Counted from the first letter of the stretch, positions 21,801 through 30,516 are shown. The stretch: DNA of 64,000 bases from Euleptes europaea (GCF_029931775.1 NC_079316.1:71644064-71708063), one strand, 5' to 3'. A program made the numbers and translations. The notes: a model not told the origin generated them from the letters alone.

Positions 21801-24578
21801 ACTATTTTTATTATGTGAGCTGCACATAATAAGTAAATTGACCACGTATGCAGAATTTAAACGTTATGACTTTAAAAGAGGTTTGCGGAACCATCCCTTT
21901 GGGGTGCAATGTATGGATAGCATCGTTCTGATCTCTACCCTAAGGGAGCCATTTCTGTCATCAGCCTCTTAAGGCTAGCTGTGGGCATAATCAGATGTTC
22001 AGTTGTTCACACGCTCTGTGGCATTTTCGCTGCGTCTGAGTCATTTTCAGTTTTGCAGCTGCAGGCACAGTGAACACGTGCAAGAGCAAAGCGTGTGCTA
22101 ATGAGCTGCTCCAGCGTAACCTCCAGGAAATTTAGAAAATGCATTGTAAATGCACAGAAAGCATTTTGGTAGGAAAGATGCGCCAGCTTTTTATATCCCC
22201 TTTTAAGTAGTGCTTAACAGCTTCCTCGGAAAGGTTCTCACTCTGCTATTAATGAGTTTAACACCACAATTACTCAAATGTATAAACAATTTGAACCTTA
22301 AAGGCAAGCAAAGAGTGTCTGTGTCACGGCAGGATCATCCATCACAACTCTGGCTATTTGTCATTAAGCCTAAAAATATTTAAACCTCCCTCCCCCTCCC
22401 TCCCCCTCCCCCCCCCCCACTGACAGGCTCCACAAGGTTATCTATTTCATGAGCTCTTACAACATGTTGAAAAAGCTGCTCTTCTACAGACAAGATTAAG
22501 CCACAAACTTAGGCCAATGTGAAAACTGTTCCTTCAGTGGAAAGCTCAGTAAAAATGTACTCCTGAGACTTCCAGTGCCTTCCTAAGCAGAGATATACTT
22601 TCTAAGTCCACTGACTTCAAGAGACTGTGAAGGGGGTAACTCTGCTTAGAATGGTTCCATTTGGCATTCTAAGTATGTACAATTGAAAGTAAGTCTTAAC
22701 AAAATCAATGGGTAATACTTACAATTAAGTGGCAAAAGAAACAGTGATTTCTATAGATAGTTTGTAAATCATTAATTAACTACTGGACACTACATTTAAA
22801 ATTCTTAAATGGTTTAACAATTTTTTTAAATCAATTTTGCCTCCACAAAATATTAATGGCAAGGTTTTTAGATTTGTGTGTGTGTGTGTGTGTATTATTT
22901 GAGAGAGATAATTTATCTAAAATTCTAAAAGAGACATACACCCACCAACTGCAGCTCTCCCATCCTTCAAATCCCTCTTCAAACCCCCTTTCTTGTGTAT
23001 TCTTTGACTTATTCCTTAATCCCTATTGAGGACTATAACTTAGCTTTAAATATGTAGCTGCATTTCCCCCCCCCCATTCATTTCCTCCCAGCCCATGTCT
23101 ACCTCCTCTCCTTCATGGTCTACTTTAGATTGTAAGCTCCTCGAAGGCAGGGACCTATCTATTTTTACTTATGCAGCTGTGTAAAGCAAGCACTGAATAA
23201 ATTAGTATTATTTACACATGCCCAAATTTCTCCATGATCTTAGGCAGAGTCTCAGTTCTGTTGGGAAGTCTTGCCACTAAACATAATCTCCAGAGGATCG
23301 AGATGAATCCTCCACCACTAAGCCATCCACCACCAAATGCACCCCTGTACACTAAACATGCCTTGTGGACTAAACTGCAAGAGGTTGAAATAGCCGATTA
23401 ACTACCTGTAGCCATTAGGCTTTGCAGCATGGCAATGTAGGTGCCTAGACAAATAAAGGGAGAAAATAAAGGAGTAAAAAAATGAAAAGCATGATTTTTG
23501 CAAGACAGGTATTACCAGAAAGTGAGTTGAAATGCTTACTTTTTCGAAGAGAGCTTGAAGGGAAATAAATTCAAATGCTAAAACTGGGATCAAAGTTGCT
23601 TCAAGCCCGTGTAAGCCCAGTTCCTAGAAATGAAAACAAACAGTATTGCGATGAGTGACAAGAACTGGTGCTCCCAGTTTTAAAGTATTTTGGTATTTCC
23701 TAAATCAGCCAAGCAGCATGCTTTAAAACATGACTTAGAGAAGGAAAGCTAATATGTATATTTTATTTAAAATTAATTGTATTTGATTTATGTTATTTAC
23801 ATTTCTCACTAAACACTCAAGACTTACAACGTAAGTCAATACAGTCAACAGGACAGGACATCCAATAAATAATGTAATTGGATTAGGATTGCATGTTAAA
23901 TGATGTAGAGATTACATAGTAGGGAAGAGGAAGAAGAAAAGTTGGTTTTTACATGCCGAATTTCTCTACCACTTAAGGAAGAATCAAACCGGCTTACAAT
24001 CACCTTCCCTTCCCCTCCCCACAACAGACACCCTGTGAGGTACGTGGGGCTGAGAGAACTCTAAGAGAGCTGTGACTAGCCCAAGGTCACCCAGCTGGCT
24101 TCATGTGTAGGAGTGGGGAAACAAATCCAGTTCTCCAGATCAGAGTCCACTGCTCCAAACCACCACTCTTAACCACTATACCATGCTGGCTCTTTAATAC
24201 AGCAACATATAGTACGTACAACATACAGTGCTATAACCCACAGTCCCCTTCCCTTCTTTAAAGCATCTTTTTGAACCATCCATTATAGTACAGCTCTATT
24301 ATCTGTGCAAAAAAGCCCCCTTGAATAATTCAGGTTTGCACAGTTTACAGACTGTCAGGAGAGTGGGGGCCTTCCTGTACTTACCAGGAAGGTCATTCCA
24401 TAGGGTGGGGGCCACAACAGAGAATGCATAAGTACCAGCAATTGTGGATCGTGCCCATTTGCAGAGTGGCACCTCTAAGGTTACTTACTTTTAAACCTTT
24501 TCTAAGGTTGCTTACTTTTATGTATGGATCTGGTCCATTTTCGTTTTCTTTAGGTTCTTTCAGCAACAGAACTTTCAT
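3696..24578 (-). CDS. UROS: Uroporphyrinogen-III synthase (UROS), nine coding exons
   Basis: UROS closes and rearranges hydroxymethylbilane to uroporphyrinogen III in the cytosol, the fourth step of haem synthesis. Coding exons on the minus strand are 24578-24516, 23623-23540, 20230-20134, 18950-18876, 15606-15532, 11149-11066, 7839-7754, 5029-4931 and 3821-3696. Together they give 789 bp (262 codons plus stop), against 265 residues in human. All junctions have AG acceptors and GT donors with matching phase. Conserved blocks in order are MKVLLLKEP (start), [34 protein letters not shown], the VYQT tyrosine segment, FFSPSG and [10 protein letters not shown]. The C-terminus ends in KRSLHL, shorter than the human tail. 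The start codon is in exon 2, as in human, downstream of a non-coding exon 1. The protein looks intact. A duplicated splice donor after exon 2 could add nine residues. Confidence 0.97.
4362..4428. repeat. Small imperfect hairpin element
   Basis: tgtcttctgcgca and an inverted copy near 4405-4418 face each other across about 35 bases. It may be a miniature DNA element. There is no further support. Confidence 0.3.
4931..5029 (-). CDS. UROS: UROS exon 9
   Basis: 33 codons, [13 protein letters not shown] to LLPHIK, between an ATAG acceptor and a GTAAAA donor. FFSPSG is a family signature. Confidence 0.95.
5040..5731. other. UROS intron stretch, nothing recognised
   Basis: AT-rich intronic sequence with no repeat family, exon or RNA gene that I can recognise. 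Confidence 0.5.
5737..6114 (+). mobile_element. Solo LTR (378 bp) with 5-bp target duplication
   Basis: The element starts TGTCAG and ends CTGACA, so its ends are short inverted repeats of the TG...CA type. It is flanked on both sides by the same five bases, atccc (5732-5736 and 6115-6119). A polyadenylation signal (aataaa, near 6033) lies in the right half, as expected for an LTR in plus orientation. No internal retroviral region is present, so it is a solo LTR left by recombination between LTRs. A 5-bp duplication fits Ty3/Gypsy-type or retroviral elements; I cannot choose. The intact duplication suggests a fairly young insertion. Confidence 0.8.
6464..6550 (+). mobile_element. Fragment of Tigger/MER2-like DNA element
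   Basis: The sequence gagtatcccttatccagac and the following bases up to the ctttgagccagcatgcaggc stretch match the left end of the more complete copy at 25818-26138. Only the left end is present. Confidence 0.5.
7078..7373 (-). repeat. tRNA-derived SINE (family S1), full length
   Basis: On the minus strand it starts gccagtgtggtgtagttg (RNA polymerase III A-box-like head), has the B-box-like gggtttgattccccactcc and ends in an aaccaactcttctt tail. It is one of seven copies in the window (7.1, 17.1, 23.9, 29.0, 30.5, 34.4 and 41.6 kb). Confidence 0.85.
7754..7839 (-). CDS. UROS: UROS exon 8
   Basis: 86 bp coding (G)[16 protein letters not shown] to RNYFSQQ, with a TTACAG acceptor and GTA donor. 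The VYQT tyrosine aligns with the conserved tyrosine of the human enzyme (Tyr168 by memory). Confidence 0.95.
8055..8271 (-). repeat. 5S rRNA-derived SINE with perfect 14-bp target duplication
   Basis: On the minus strand the head reads like 5S rRNA: gatctcgtcagatctcagaa, agctaagcagg and tatttggatgggagacc occur in the same order and spacing as in 5S rRNA. The body then changes into a SINE tail (cagtggcaaacc-type block, ctcttgccatgaaaacccc, gtcggctgcgacttgacg, ending in a cac repeat). It is flanked by gcaagaagctgatt at 8041-8054 and 8272-8285, identical over 14 bases. The tail resembles the BovB 3' end, which suggests BovB supplied the transposition machinery. Confidence 0.88.
8690..9170 (+). 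mobile_element. LINE fragment, RNase H domain (I/Ingi-like group)
   Basis: Plus-strand translation gives [20 protein letters not shown] followed by a QIVI strand, like the AEL-AIIMAL-W segment of LINE-encoded RNase H. About 200 bases later comes [14 protein letters not shown], matching the terminal 'GNE-AD-LAK-A' block. The spacing fits one RNase H domain. The copy is short and frame-broken. LINEs with RNase H belong to the I/R1/Ingi/Vingi groups; I cannot decide which. Confidence 0.55.
9830..9985 (-). mobile_element. CR1 LINE 3' end
   Basis: agaatcatagagttggaagg and the caagtccaaccccctg block are the reverse of the typical CR1 3' end with its tctatgattctatgat tail. 5'-truncated copy, minus orientation. 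Confidence 0.7.
10600..10858 (+). mobile_element. L2-like LINE 3' UTR and tail
   Basis: A T-rich stretch ends in ttgtaagctgccttgacaac and a gaatgcttacaatgaataaa-type tail, matching the common L2 3' terminal pattern (gagccgccttga ... aaataaa). Confidence 0.45.
11066..11149 (-). CDS. UROS: UROS exon 7
   Basis: 84 bp coding (R)[18 protein letters not shown] to LREK(G), between an AAACAG acceptor and a GTTTGA donor. LLFPCG is a family signature. Confidence 0.95.
11409..11485 (+). mobile_element. BovB LINE 3' terminal stub
   Basis: catagggtcgccatgagtcg and the following cttgacggcacttaacac are nearly identical to the end of the BovB copy at 2.3-2.9 kb. Only about 75 bases are present. It is either a very short 5'-truncated insertion or the tail of a BovB-dependent SINE. 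Confidence 0.7.
11646..11736. repeat. Palindromic repeat (family P)
   Basis: gtgcaatcctaaggacag at the left and ctgcttaggattgccc at the right are inverted copies around a centre of the ttctaggcccgcgg type, so the whole unit can fold on itself. Related copies lie at 22.6, 40.3, 54.1, 56.1 and 62.3 kb. Confidence 0.7.
11960..12105 (+). mobile_element. LINE 3'-end-like fragment
   Basis: tggcttcctggaggcatc, ccactgtgggaa and gctggaccagcaagacc follow the order of the LINE 3' end repeats seen at 35.0-35.6 and 61.8-62.1 kb, but are more diverged. Confidence 0.4.
12110..13712. other. UROS intron 6 stretch, nothing recognised
   Basis: AT-rich with short A-runs (near 12575). No exon-like frame, SINE or TIR element is recognised. 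Confidence 0.5.
13713..14995. mobile_element. TIR DNA element carrying a GC-rich minisatellite
   Basis: The left end ccgtatatactcgcgtata and the right end gggtatatacgg are inverted copies, both flanked by TA (13711-13712 and 14996-14997), as for TA-targeting DNA transposons. Just inside the left end a second inverted copy (to about 13800, ending aatacggta) makes a complete hairpin. The right end has its own tataagccgaccctcggc inverted block (14886-14982). The middle is a roughly 1-kb CpG-rich minisatellite. No transposase is encoded. Apparent open frames of glycine, proline and alanine across the core are a by-product of the repeat. Confidence 0.75.
13870..14870. repeat. GC-rich minisatellite, about 10 units of 80-115 bp
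   Basis: Each unit contains gcggcctgggagcggccag, then the self-complementary gcctgcctgggagcaggcag, then a variable run of gccgcc and c-tracts. Units start near 13910, 13993, 14084, 14180 (short), 14272, 14387, 14482, 14559, 14665 and 14750. C-runs on the plus strand mean G-runs on the UROS transcript strand. Confidence 0.9.
15532..15606 (-). CDS. UROS: UROS exon 6
   Basis: 75 bp coding (V)[11 protein letters not shown] then [13 protein letters not shown](R), with a TTTCAG acceptor and GTAAGT donor. Phase matches exons 5 and 7. Confidence 0.95.
15960..16570. promoter_or_regulatory. CpG-rich, promoter-like block inside UROS intron 5
   Basis: The block is much richer in CG dinucleotides than its surroundings. 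It holds tgcgcgcacac, gccggcac, gcgacgtcacg (a CRE-like site at 16440-16450), cgcacaggcgc and a ttatct GATA-type site. It ends at a G-run near 16570. No exon or known repeat explains it. It could be an internal promoter, an enhancer or an old insertion. The sequence alone does not decide. Confidence 0.35.
17146..17466 (-). repeat. tRNA-derived SINE (family S1)
   Basis: Full-length minus-strand copy, head gagccagcgtggtgtagtgg at the right and tail at the left adjoining a gaagaagaag run. Confidence 0.85.
17580..17788. mobile_element. hAT-like MITE (family M1) with 8-bp target duplication
   Basis: Its ends tagggttgcca and ttgcaaccta-type (tgcaaccctag region) are inverted repeats. The flanks share gtcagggg (17572-17579 and 17789-17796). 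An 8-bp duplication with short inverted ends is the hAT superfamily pattern. It is 209 bp long with no coding content. Related copies lie at 34.6, 36.8 and 53.3 kb, with a stub at 57.78 kb. Confidence 0.8.
18150..18450 (+). mobile_element. BovB/RTE LINE fragment, reverse transcriptase core
   Basis: Translation shows [17 protein letters not shown] followed by [14 protein letters not shown] and [12 protein letters not shown]. This is the characteristic RTE/BovB segment just before the catalytic YADD. A stop codon interrupts it and both ends are missing. Confidence 0.8.
18456..18702 (-). repeat. tRNA-derived SINE (family S4)
   Basis: Minus-strand copy of the family whose better copies lie at 28.1 and 39.6 kb. 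Shared blocks include gcaccgggtcattactgacc, catggggtgacgtcacatcc and ctacctgaaaccgacttccg. The head is truncated at the right, next to the BovB fragment. Confidence 0.8.
18876..18950 (-). CDS. UROS: UROS exon 5
   Basis: 75 bp coding (A)[12 protein letters not shown] and [12 protein letters not shown](V), with a TTACAG acceptor and GTAAGC donor. The VGKATA threonine corresponds to the conserved Thr of the human VGNATA motif. Confidence 0.95.
18960..20130. other. UROS intron 4, nothing recognised
   Basis: AT-rich sequence with no repeat family or exon that I can support. Confidence 0.5.
20134..20230 (-). CDS. UROS: UROS exon 4
   Basis: 97 bp coding [20 protein letters not shown] to NNCKEE, with an ATAG acceptor and GTAAGT donor. 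FTSPRAVEA is the best conserved N-terminal motif of the family. Confidence 0.96.
20325..20602 (-). repeat. Composite tRNA/5S-type SINE (family S3)
   Basis: On the minus strand it has a tRNA-like head (right side, gtgtagcggtatagtggtt), a middle with 5S-like tacttggatgggagacctcc, and the tail block gtttgccattgcctgcctct / ctcttgccttgaaacccc. It is the same architecture as the plus-strand copy at 45.5 kb. Confidence 0.75.
21195..21975 (+). mobile_element. LINE fragment, first half of a reverse transcriptase domain
   Basis: Plus-strand translation gives [20 protein letters not shown], then [18 protein letters not shown], and after a frame change [35 protein letters not shown] and [12 protein letters not shown]. 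This is the non-LTR reverse transcriptase order (the K-PG-D, W-----P--K, GFR and D--AAFD motifs). The catalytic YADD part is missing. The clade is not certain; I-group or R4-like are options. Confidence 0.7.
22572..22665. repeat. Palindromic repeat (family P), diverged
   Basis: Inverted halves around cagtgccttcctaagcag and aactctgcttagaatgg. Confidence 0.5.
22870..22893. repeat. (TG)n microsatellite
   Basis: A run of about ten TG dinucleotides. Confidence 0.9.
22940..23215 (+). mobile_element. LINE 3' UTR-like fragment
   Basis: attgtaagctcctcgaagg, gcagggacc and a tgtaaagcaagcactgaataaa-type end resemble the 3' UTR of old amniote LINEs. The family is uncertain. Confidence 0.35.
23540..23623 (-). 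CDS. UROS: UROS exon 3
   Basis: 84 bp, 28 codons, [17 protein letters not shown] to LQALFEK, with a CTAG acceptor and GTAAGC donor. Confidence 0.96.
23925..24193 (-). repeat. tRNA-derived SINE (family S1)
   Basis: Minus-strand copy with the gagccagcatggtatagtgg head at the right and an internal deletion relative to the 7.1-kb copy. Confidence 0.85.
24330..24470 (-). mobile_element. L2-like LINE 3' UTR fragment
   Basis: ttccatagggtgggggccac and aacagagaatgcataagtac match the 'gttccaccaggtgggggccac..agagaaggcc' pattern seen reversed in L2-type 3' UTRs. It adjoins UROS exon 2. A related piece lies at 29.4-29.6 kb. Confidence 0.4.
24475..24521 (-). repeat. 27-bp tandem duplication of the UROS exon 2 splice donor
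   Basis: On the minus strand AAAAGTAAGCAACCTTAG is followed 27 bases later by AAAAGTAAGTAACCTTAG. The first GT is at 24515-24514, the second at 24488-24487. Use of the second would add nine in-frame codons (VSNLRKGLK) to exon 2. Confidence 0.9.
24516..24578 (-). CDS. UROS: UROS exon 2 (start codon)
   Basis: 21 codons, [20 protein letters not shown] plus K. The start matches the human start MKVLLLKDAKED. Donor GTAAGC, with a second duplicated donor GTAAGT 27 bases on. Confidence 0.95.
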
Positions 24579-25315
24579 TGTTTACTGGAGACTTGCTAAG
24601 AATGCAAAAACAAAACACAGAAATATACCTAAATTAGATCAAGCGGACTCCTCTGTACAACGGCTTTAGCAGTTGAACTTCACAAGAAAGAAGATAATTA
24701 ACAGTGGTATTGAAGTACAGTTGGTAACACAATGAGTAAGCAGTTTAATGGGTATTCTCTGGAAGCCAACATGTACCCTGATAAGGCCAGCAACATGTGT
24801 GTTGGCTTTAAATGATATGGCTCAAAAATAGATAAAAGAGAGGGAAAGGCATTCCTTTTGCTAATATTTATTCATAATGTACCAAAGTATACTTAAAAAC
24901 ACTTCTTAAAACTTGGCCAAATATATTAAGAGAAATGTATTCTGACACATCTGTTATTTAAAGGATTTGCATGTGGGCTCCCAAGAAAAGTCACCCTTGA
25001 GTTATTTTGTCACCCTGCACCAAAAAGAGAAAGCAAAATTGGGCAGGAGCTTCAGTCACTCCAATTCTATTTCAGTGAATAGGCAATTCATTTTTTTTTA
25101 CGTACTCTGCAGGACTGGCAACTCTCTTTTGTGAAGAACCCATGAAATCCAAATTCCATAAGAATCCTTTTGTAATTACTACAAGCATCCTTCACACAAT
25201 GTAACTGTAGCATTGGAAGGAAGCCACCAAAAATTCTAATGCAGATCAGCATCACAAAATCCAAACTGTCCCATCCCCCGCTCCACACACAGAAAAACTG
25301 AAGACACCTACTTAA

Positions 25316-25455
25316 GAACATAAGAAAGGCCATGCTGGATCAGACCCAGGCCCATCAAGTCCAGCAGTCTGTTCACACAGTGGCCAACCAGGTGCCTCTA
25401 GGAAGCTCACAAACAAGATGACTGCAGCAGCATCCTGCCTGTGTTCCACTGCACT
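25316..25455 (-). mobile_element. LINE 3' end fragment
   Basis: Reverse of the repeat at 61.8-62.1 kb: cataagaaaggccatgctgg, tcaagtccagcagtctgttc and ggccaaccaggtgcctctag. Confidence 0.65.
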
Positions 25456-25817
25456 TAATGTAGACTTTAATGTCATTAAAACATGACAGCACAGTTTTCT
25501 CACACCGCTACATCGCCTCAGAAAGTACATGGGAGATCACTTCCTTTGAAGTGTTTCCATGTCAAAAGCTCCCTGAACATGGAAAGCTGACACATCAAGA
25601 CAAAGGCTAGGCTAGCAGTCTCTTCCCTGGAATGCAAGTTTTCCCACAACTACACAGATTGTGACATGAGGATGCTCTGAAACAAGTGAACGCCAAACAT
25701 GTTGCAGGACTACATGTGTGAGCATTTGTTTCAAATGGTCCCGTCTCATACAGCATGAAAGGGTTGCTGCTTTAACAAGTCTCGACTCAACAAGTTCACT
25801 ATCCAACATTTCAAGTA

Positions 25818-26138
25818 CAGGTTGAGTAACCCTTATCCAGACATCCAATATCCAGACTGATCCAAAAACTGGACCTTTTGAGCCGGCATGCAGGCATTAC
25901 TCACAGGCCCTCAGCAGTGCCACTTATGGTTAGATGTACACACAATTATTAAAAAGATGGTTTAAAATTACATTCAGGCTATGTGTCTAAAGTATATATA
26001 AAACATATATGTATTTCGTGTTTAGGCTTGGGTCCCATCCCCAAGATTTCTCATTATGTATAAACACACATTCCAAAATATTGCAAAATACGGACCACTT
26101 TTGGTCCCAAGCATTCCAGATAAGGAATACTCAATCTG
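25818..26138 (+). mobile_element. Tigger/MER2-like non-autonomous DNA transposon, both ends present
   Basis: The left end caggttgagtaacccttatc and the right end gataaggaatactcaatctg are inverted repeats flanked by TA (25816-25817, 26139-26140), as in Tc1/mariner-group elements. Internal blocks such as aggcttgggtcccatcccca recall a family widespread in amniotes. About 320 bp with no coding capacity. The family name is from memory. Confidence 0.7.
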
Positions 26139-26709
26139 TACTTGTCATTTTAGAAACAAAATGCTTGTTATGCATTAAAAAATAAACTGAAAAGTCATAT
26201 TAGTGACAACTCAGCCAACTGAGCCTGACACTTATCATGATTTCCAAAATAAAACTTCTCTATTCAAAAATTTTACATAGATGCCCGTTGTCAGGCGCTG
26301 CTGCAACTTAAGACGGAAGGGGGCAAGACGGGCATGTGTAAGGACCTCATCCTGAGAAGCTGGAGAGCTTATGTTTCTTAAGAACAGGAAATACTGTTTG
26401 ATTGATAATTTGACTGAAGATGGCAACTTCTTATAATTGTATCCAAGCTTTCATTAAGTTGGTTTTATGCAACTGGCATGGCATGTCCACTCACTCCCCT
26501 TGCATACAGAACATAACACTTCTAGTTTTGAGAAGCCTTAAATCCTGCTTTGTGGGAGGCAAACTCAAATCCAACCAGGATGTCATGGGAAAACTGGGTT
26601 TTGTCCCAAGGCTTCTCAGACCCAAAAAAGCCTTTGTGGTGTGATGAGAAGCAAAAGGGGGGGGGTGAGTACATGGGCACAGGGTGGCAAAAATAAAAAA
26701 AATGTCAGA

Positions 26710-26940
26710 GCCAGTGCGGTGTAGAGGTCAGAGGTCACACTAGGAGCCGGAAGACCCAGGTTCAAATCCCCACTCTGCTATGGAGGCTTGCTCGGTGACC
26801 TTGGACCAGTCACTGCCTGTCGACCTAATCTACCTTACAGGGTTGTTGTAAGGATAAAATGGAGGAGAGGAGAACGATGCAAGCTGCGCTGGGTCCCCAT
26901 TAGGGAGGAAGGCAGGGTATAAATGAAGTACATAAATAAA
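26710..26940 (+). repeat. tRNA-derived SINE (family S2)
   Basis: Head gccagtgcggtgtagaggtc, B-box-like ggttcaaatccccactctgc, body cagggttgttgtaaggataa and tail gcagggtataaatgaag plus (taaa). Confidence 0.85.
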
Positions 26941-28085
26941 AGTCAACTTAATCACAGCTTGCTGTGACAGGTGAATGCAATCTAACTGTGCAGTTCTGGT
27001 GTTCTAATATGCATTAGTGACATCCAGAAATTGAACTATTTTCCTATGAATTATAGTTTATTTCTTGACGCACATTTCACAAGATAAGTCTGAATAAGTC
27101 TGTTCCAAAATTAGCTTACAGCTTTTTCACTATAAATCCTTTGCATATTTGTTTGCCCCTTTTTTCATGCAATACAATTCAGGAGGGATGGCTGTTATAT
27201 GACACTGAAGATCAATTTGGCTCAATACAGATATTGTTGAGAGGAGCTACACCAACAAGCTAGTATGGCTTTTGTTTCACTTTCACATATCTATGAGATG
27301 CCTCTGCAAGCAGCTGGCCTCCTTTCCCTTCGAGCGCTAACAGGGTTAATTGGCAGACAGTAATCAGTGTGAGTTGATATTACAAAGCGATAGAAAGGGT
27401 CAAATATGATGATGCCATCACAAGATGAAGGGAAGACAGACTTTGCATCGTTGGCCTTTGGACTCCAAGCTATCGAAAGCCACTTCACCTTAGCAACGGT
27501 GCAATTAGAACAGTGCGATCGCTCTAGCACTTTAACTGTAGGCACAACGCCATCTCAACAGATGTGCCTGAATATCTGCACCCTGGAAAGGGAATATGCC
27601 AAAGTATGCATGCTCAGTGAACTACCTCTTAGCCAGAATGACTAAAAGCAGCTGTCACTTGCTGAGATTATGTCGCTACAGCAACAGGGGTGAATCACTA
27701 CTCTTGTTTTTTAAAAACCCTTCTCATTTGTGGTGTTTCATTTCCAATCGATCCAAAACAACACACTGCTTGGTATTTAAACATACTTGAAATTCTTGAG
27801 CACTGTTAATTAACATCTATTTTGTACCGCTGCATCGGTGAAATACGTTTTTTTTTAAACTGTGAAAATATTTGCCAAATACAGAATTAAAGATGCCATA
27901 CAAATGGTAAAAACATAATAGCAACATGGGAAACCTCAGCATGGCTCTGATACCTACATTTCAAAAATAAGAAAGAATTGTCCGTTTTTGTCAAAAATAA
28001 CCTGAACAGCACAAAGACAACTTCCTAGCAAGAATGGTTACACTAACAGCCTTAGCTTTATAAATAAAAATGGATGGCTACCTTG
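26941..28085. other. UROS intron 1 stretch, nothing recognised
   Basis: No exon or repeat family can be supported here. Simple T-rich and A-rich patches only. Confidence 0.45.
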
Positions 28086-28386
28086 AGCCCCGTGGCACAG
28101 AGTGGTAAGATGCAGTACTGCAGTCCAAGCTCTGCTCACGACCTGAGTTCGATCCTGACGGAAGTTGGTTTCAGGTAGCCGGCTCAAGGTTAACTCAGCC
28201 TTCCATCCTCCCGAGGTTGGTGAAATGAGTACTCAGCTCGCTGGGGATAAAGGGAAGGTGACTGGGGAAGGCACTGGCAAACCACCCCGTAAACAAAGTC
28301 TGCCTAGGAAACGTCGGGATGTGACGTCACCCCATGGGTCAGGAATTACCCGGTGCTTGCACAGGGAATCTTTACCTTTTTACCTT
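28086..28386 (+). repeat. tRNA-derived SINE (family S4)
   Basis: Head gagccccgtggcacagagtg, B-box-like gagttcgatcctgacgg, body catgggtcaggaattacccg, tail tttacctttttacctt. The same family occurs at 39.6 kb (plus) and 18.5 kb (minus). Confidence 0.85.
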
Positions 28387-28986
28387 GAGATCTCTGCCAA
28401 TGAGGCAGTGTATAAATATTTCAACTTGACTAGCAACATTTTCAGTTTAATCTGAATACACTGTCAAAGCATTAATATAGTAGGATTAGACACTGTGTAA
28501 GAGCTACCACACAAGCTAATGGTTCTTGTAGCATGCATGCATCTATTAATTAGTCAGCGGTCTTGACCCTGTCTAGGCTCAGCATCCACTTTCACCCTCA
28601 GGTGGGAGCAGGAACCCACTGAGCTGTAAGCATGTGATATTAGAGGCGACATCCAAGTCACAACACGATAAGAAGAGACAGAGTCTCCAAACCTGCCTAT
28701 GCTAAAAAGGAATCTTCTGCACAGCTGACTGATTCATCTTACTGTTCTGCTACTCCCAGCATGTATGCAGAGACACAAGGGATACTTAAATCCAGAGACT
28801 GGAGCCATGAACAGATAAGACATGTCTTCTCACAAAACCTGAAATATTCATTTATTTCCATTTGTATCCTGCCCTCTCACAGCAAAGCATCATCATCAAT
28901 AAAATACATTCCAATTTATAATAAAAATACAATAAAAACAATTTTAAAACACTATAAATAAATACAATAAAATACTATTTAAAATA

Positions 28987-29276
28987 CCAGTGTGGTGTAG
29001 TGGTTAAGAGTGATGGTTTGGAGCTGTGGACTCTGATCTGGAGAACTGGGTTTGATTTCCCGCTCCTCCACATGAGCGGTGGGCGCTAATCTGGTGAACT
29101 GGATTTGTTTCCCTTCTCCACACGAAGCCAGCTGGGTGACCTTGGGCTAGTCACAGCTCTCTCAGCCCCACATATCGACAGGGTGTCTGTTATGGGGAGG
29201 GGAAGGTGATTGTAAGCCGGTTTGATTCTTCCTTAAGTGGTAGAGAAAGTCGGCATATAAAAACCAACTCTTCTTC
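28987..29276 (+). repeat. tRNA-derived SINE (family S1)
   Basis: Full-length plus copy, ccagtgtggtgtagtggtta to aaccaactcttctt. Confidence 0.88.
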
Positions 29277-29319
29277 AAAACTACATGAAGCCAGGAACCT
29301 GGCAGCCTGTCAGCCACCT

Positions 29320-29600
29320 ATCAAAGTTGGGAGAAAGGATTGGGGGTGGGAGAGAAGGCAAAAGAGGCAGTACTTACGAAGACAGTGTCGATGGCCAACC
29401 AGTCCGATTGCAAATGGAAAGGGAACATAACCGTTGCTGCCCTCAACCATAAACCTGGCGGAACAACTCTGCTTTACAGGTACTGCGGAATTGGGGGGGG
29501 GTCCCTCAGACCCCTGGTCTCCACAGGCAGAGTGTTCCACCAGGCAGGGGCGACAGCCAAGGTAGGATAAGCCCTTTTACTTCCATCCCTGGCATCAGGC
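29320..29600 (-). mobile_element. L2-like LINE 3' UTR fragment
   Basis: aactctgctttacaggtact, gtgttccaccaggcaggggc and neighbouring bases match the reverse of L2-type 3' UTRs common in lizards. No coding part. Confidence 0.4.
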
Positions 29601-29604
29601 ATGA

Positions 29605-30515
29605 CTATTTCAAGGCAGTAACCACCAGCCAATCACAACTCCTACTAGAAAGTGACCATGCCCACTTTCCAGGAACATAGGGAGTGCGCCATATTGGGGA
29701 ACAGTGCTCAGAAGAGCCACATGTGGCTTCCAAGCCATCATGTGAGTATCAATGACAGATACTATCTCAGGTTTAAGGTCTGCGCATAGGTTATACATTA
29801 CCTACACTGAATAAAGTCCACTGATTTAGGAAACACGGAGCACAAACCATGAAGCTAGCTTCAGTTACCATCAGTCCAGGTTAGCATTAAGTTGTTCTCT
29901 AGCAGTTTGCTCCCAATGGTTAACTCAAGCTTCAATGAATGAAAGACAAGAATAAACTGTCAGCATTTAATTTGATAGGTGGCAAATGTTCAAATTGTTT
30001 CAACCTCCTTGGATTATGAGGAAGTCATTCTGGAAGCTCGGGGGTAAGGTTTGATTCATTCCTGTTTGGTGGAAGCTCTAGGAAAGCTGACAAAGCTTGG
30101 GATGAGGGGAGCTGGAGTTCAACAGGATTTAATCACTCTTTCTTCTTCTCCCTCTTCTCCTGCGGCCACGTCTACCTAGATAGGACAGAAAATAAAAGCC
30201 ATGGTTACTTCTAAGGCCTAAGTCATGTTAGGAAGGAGCAGTGCGGTATAAGTTAAGCCACCGATTCCACAGATGCATGTTAAAATTCTTTACCTCTTCC
30301 TTTCCTTCAGCCACCACGGTGCCTTCCTCTTCTCTTTTCACTTTTCCCCTCCACATCGCCCCCTGCAACGGCTGAGGCTCCAGCTGCGTATGGATCTTTG
30401 GGATGGTGCTTAGATCCTTGAAGCTCTAGGCAGCAGGAACTCCTCCTGTCCTTGATGGGCCTTTCAGAGCTTAAGGTTTGCTGGGGCCATCTCTCCCCTT
30501 TTTATAACCGAGTGT
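29605..30515. other. UROS intron 1 stretch, nothing recognised
   Basis: Mixed composition with C/T-rich blocks around 30130-30170 and 30290-30360. No coding similarity recognised. Confidence 0.4.
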
Positions 30516-30516
30516 G

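Noticed and set aside
24393-24515. Read-through of UROS exon 2 as a longer 61-codon protein
   Set aside because: The frame enters intron sequence after the donor; the next exons join in phase at the GT.
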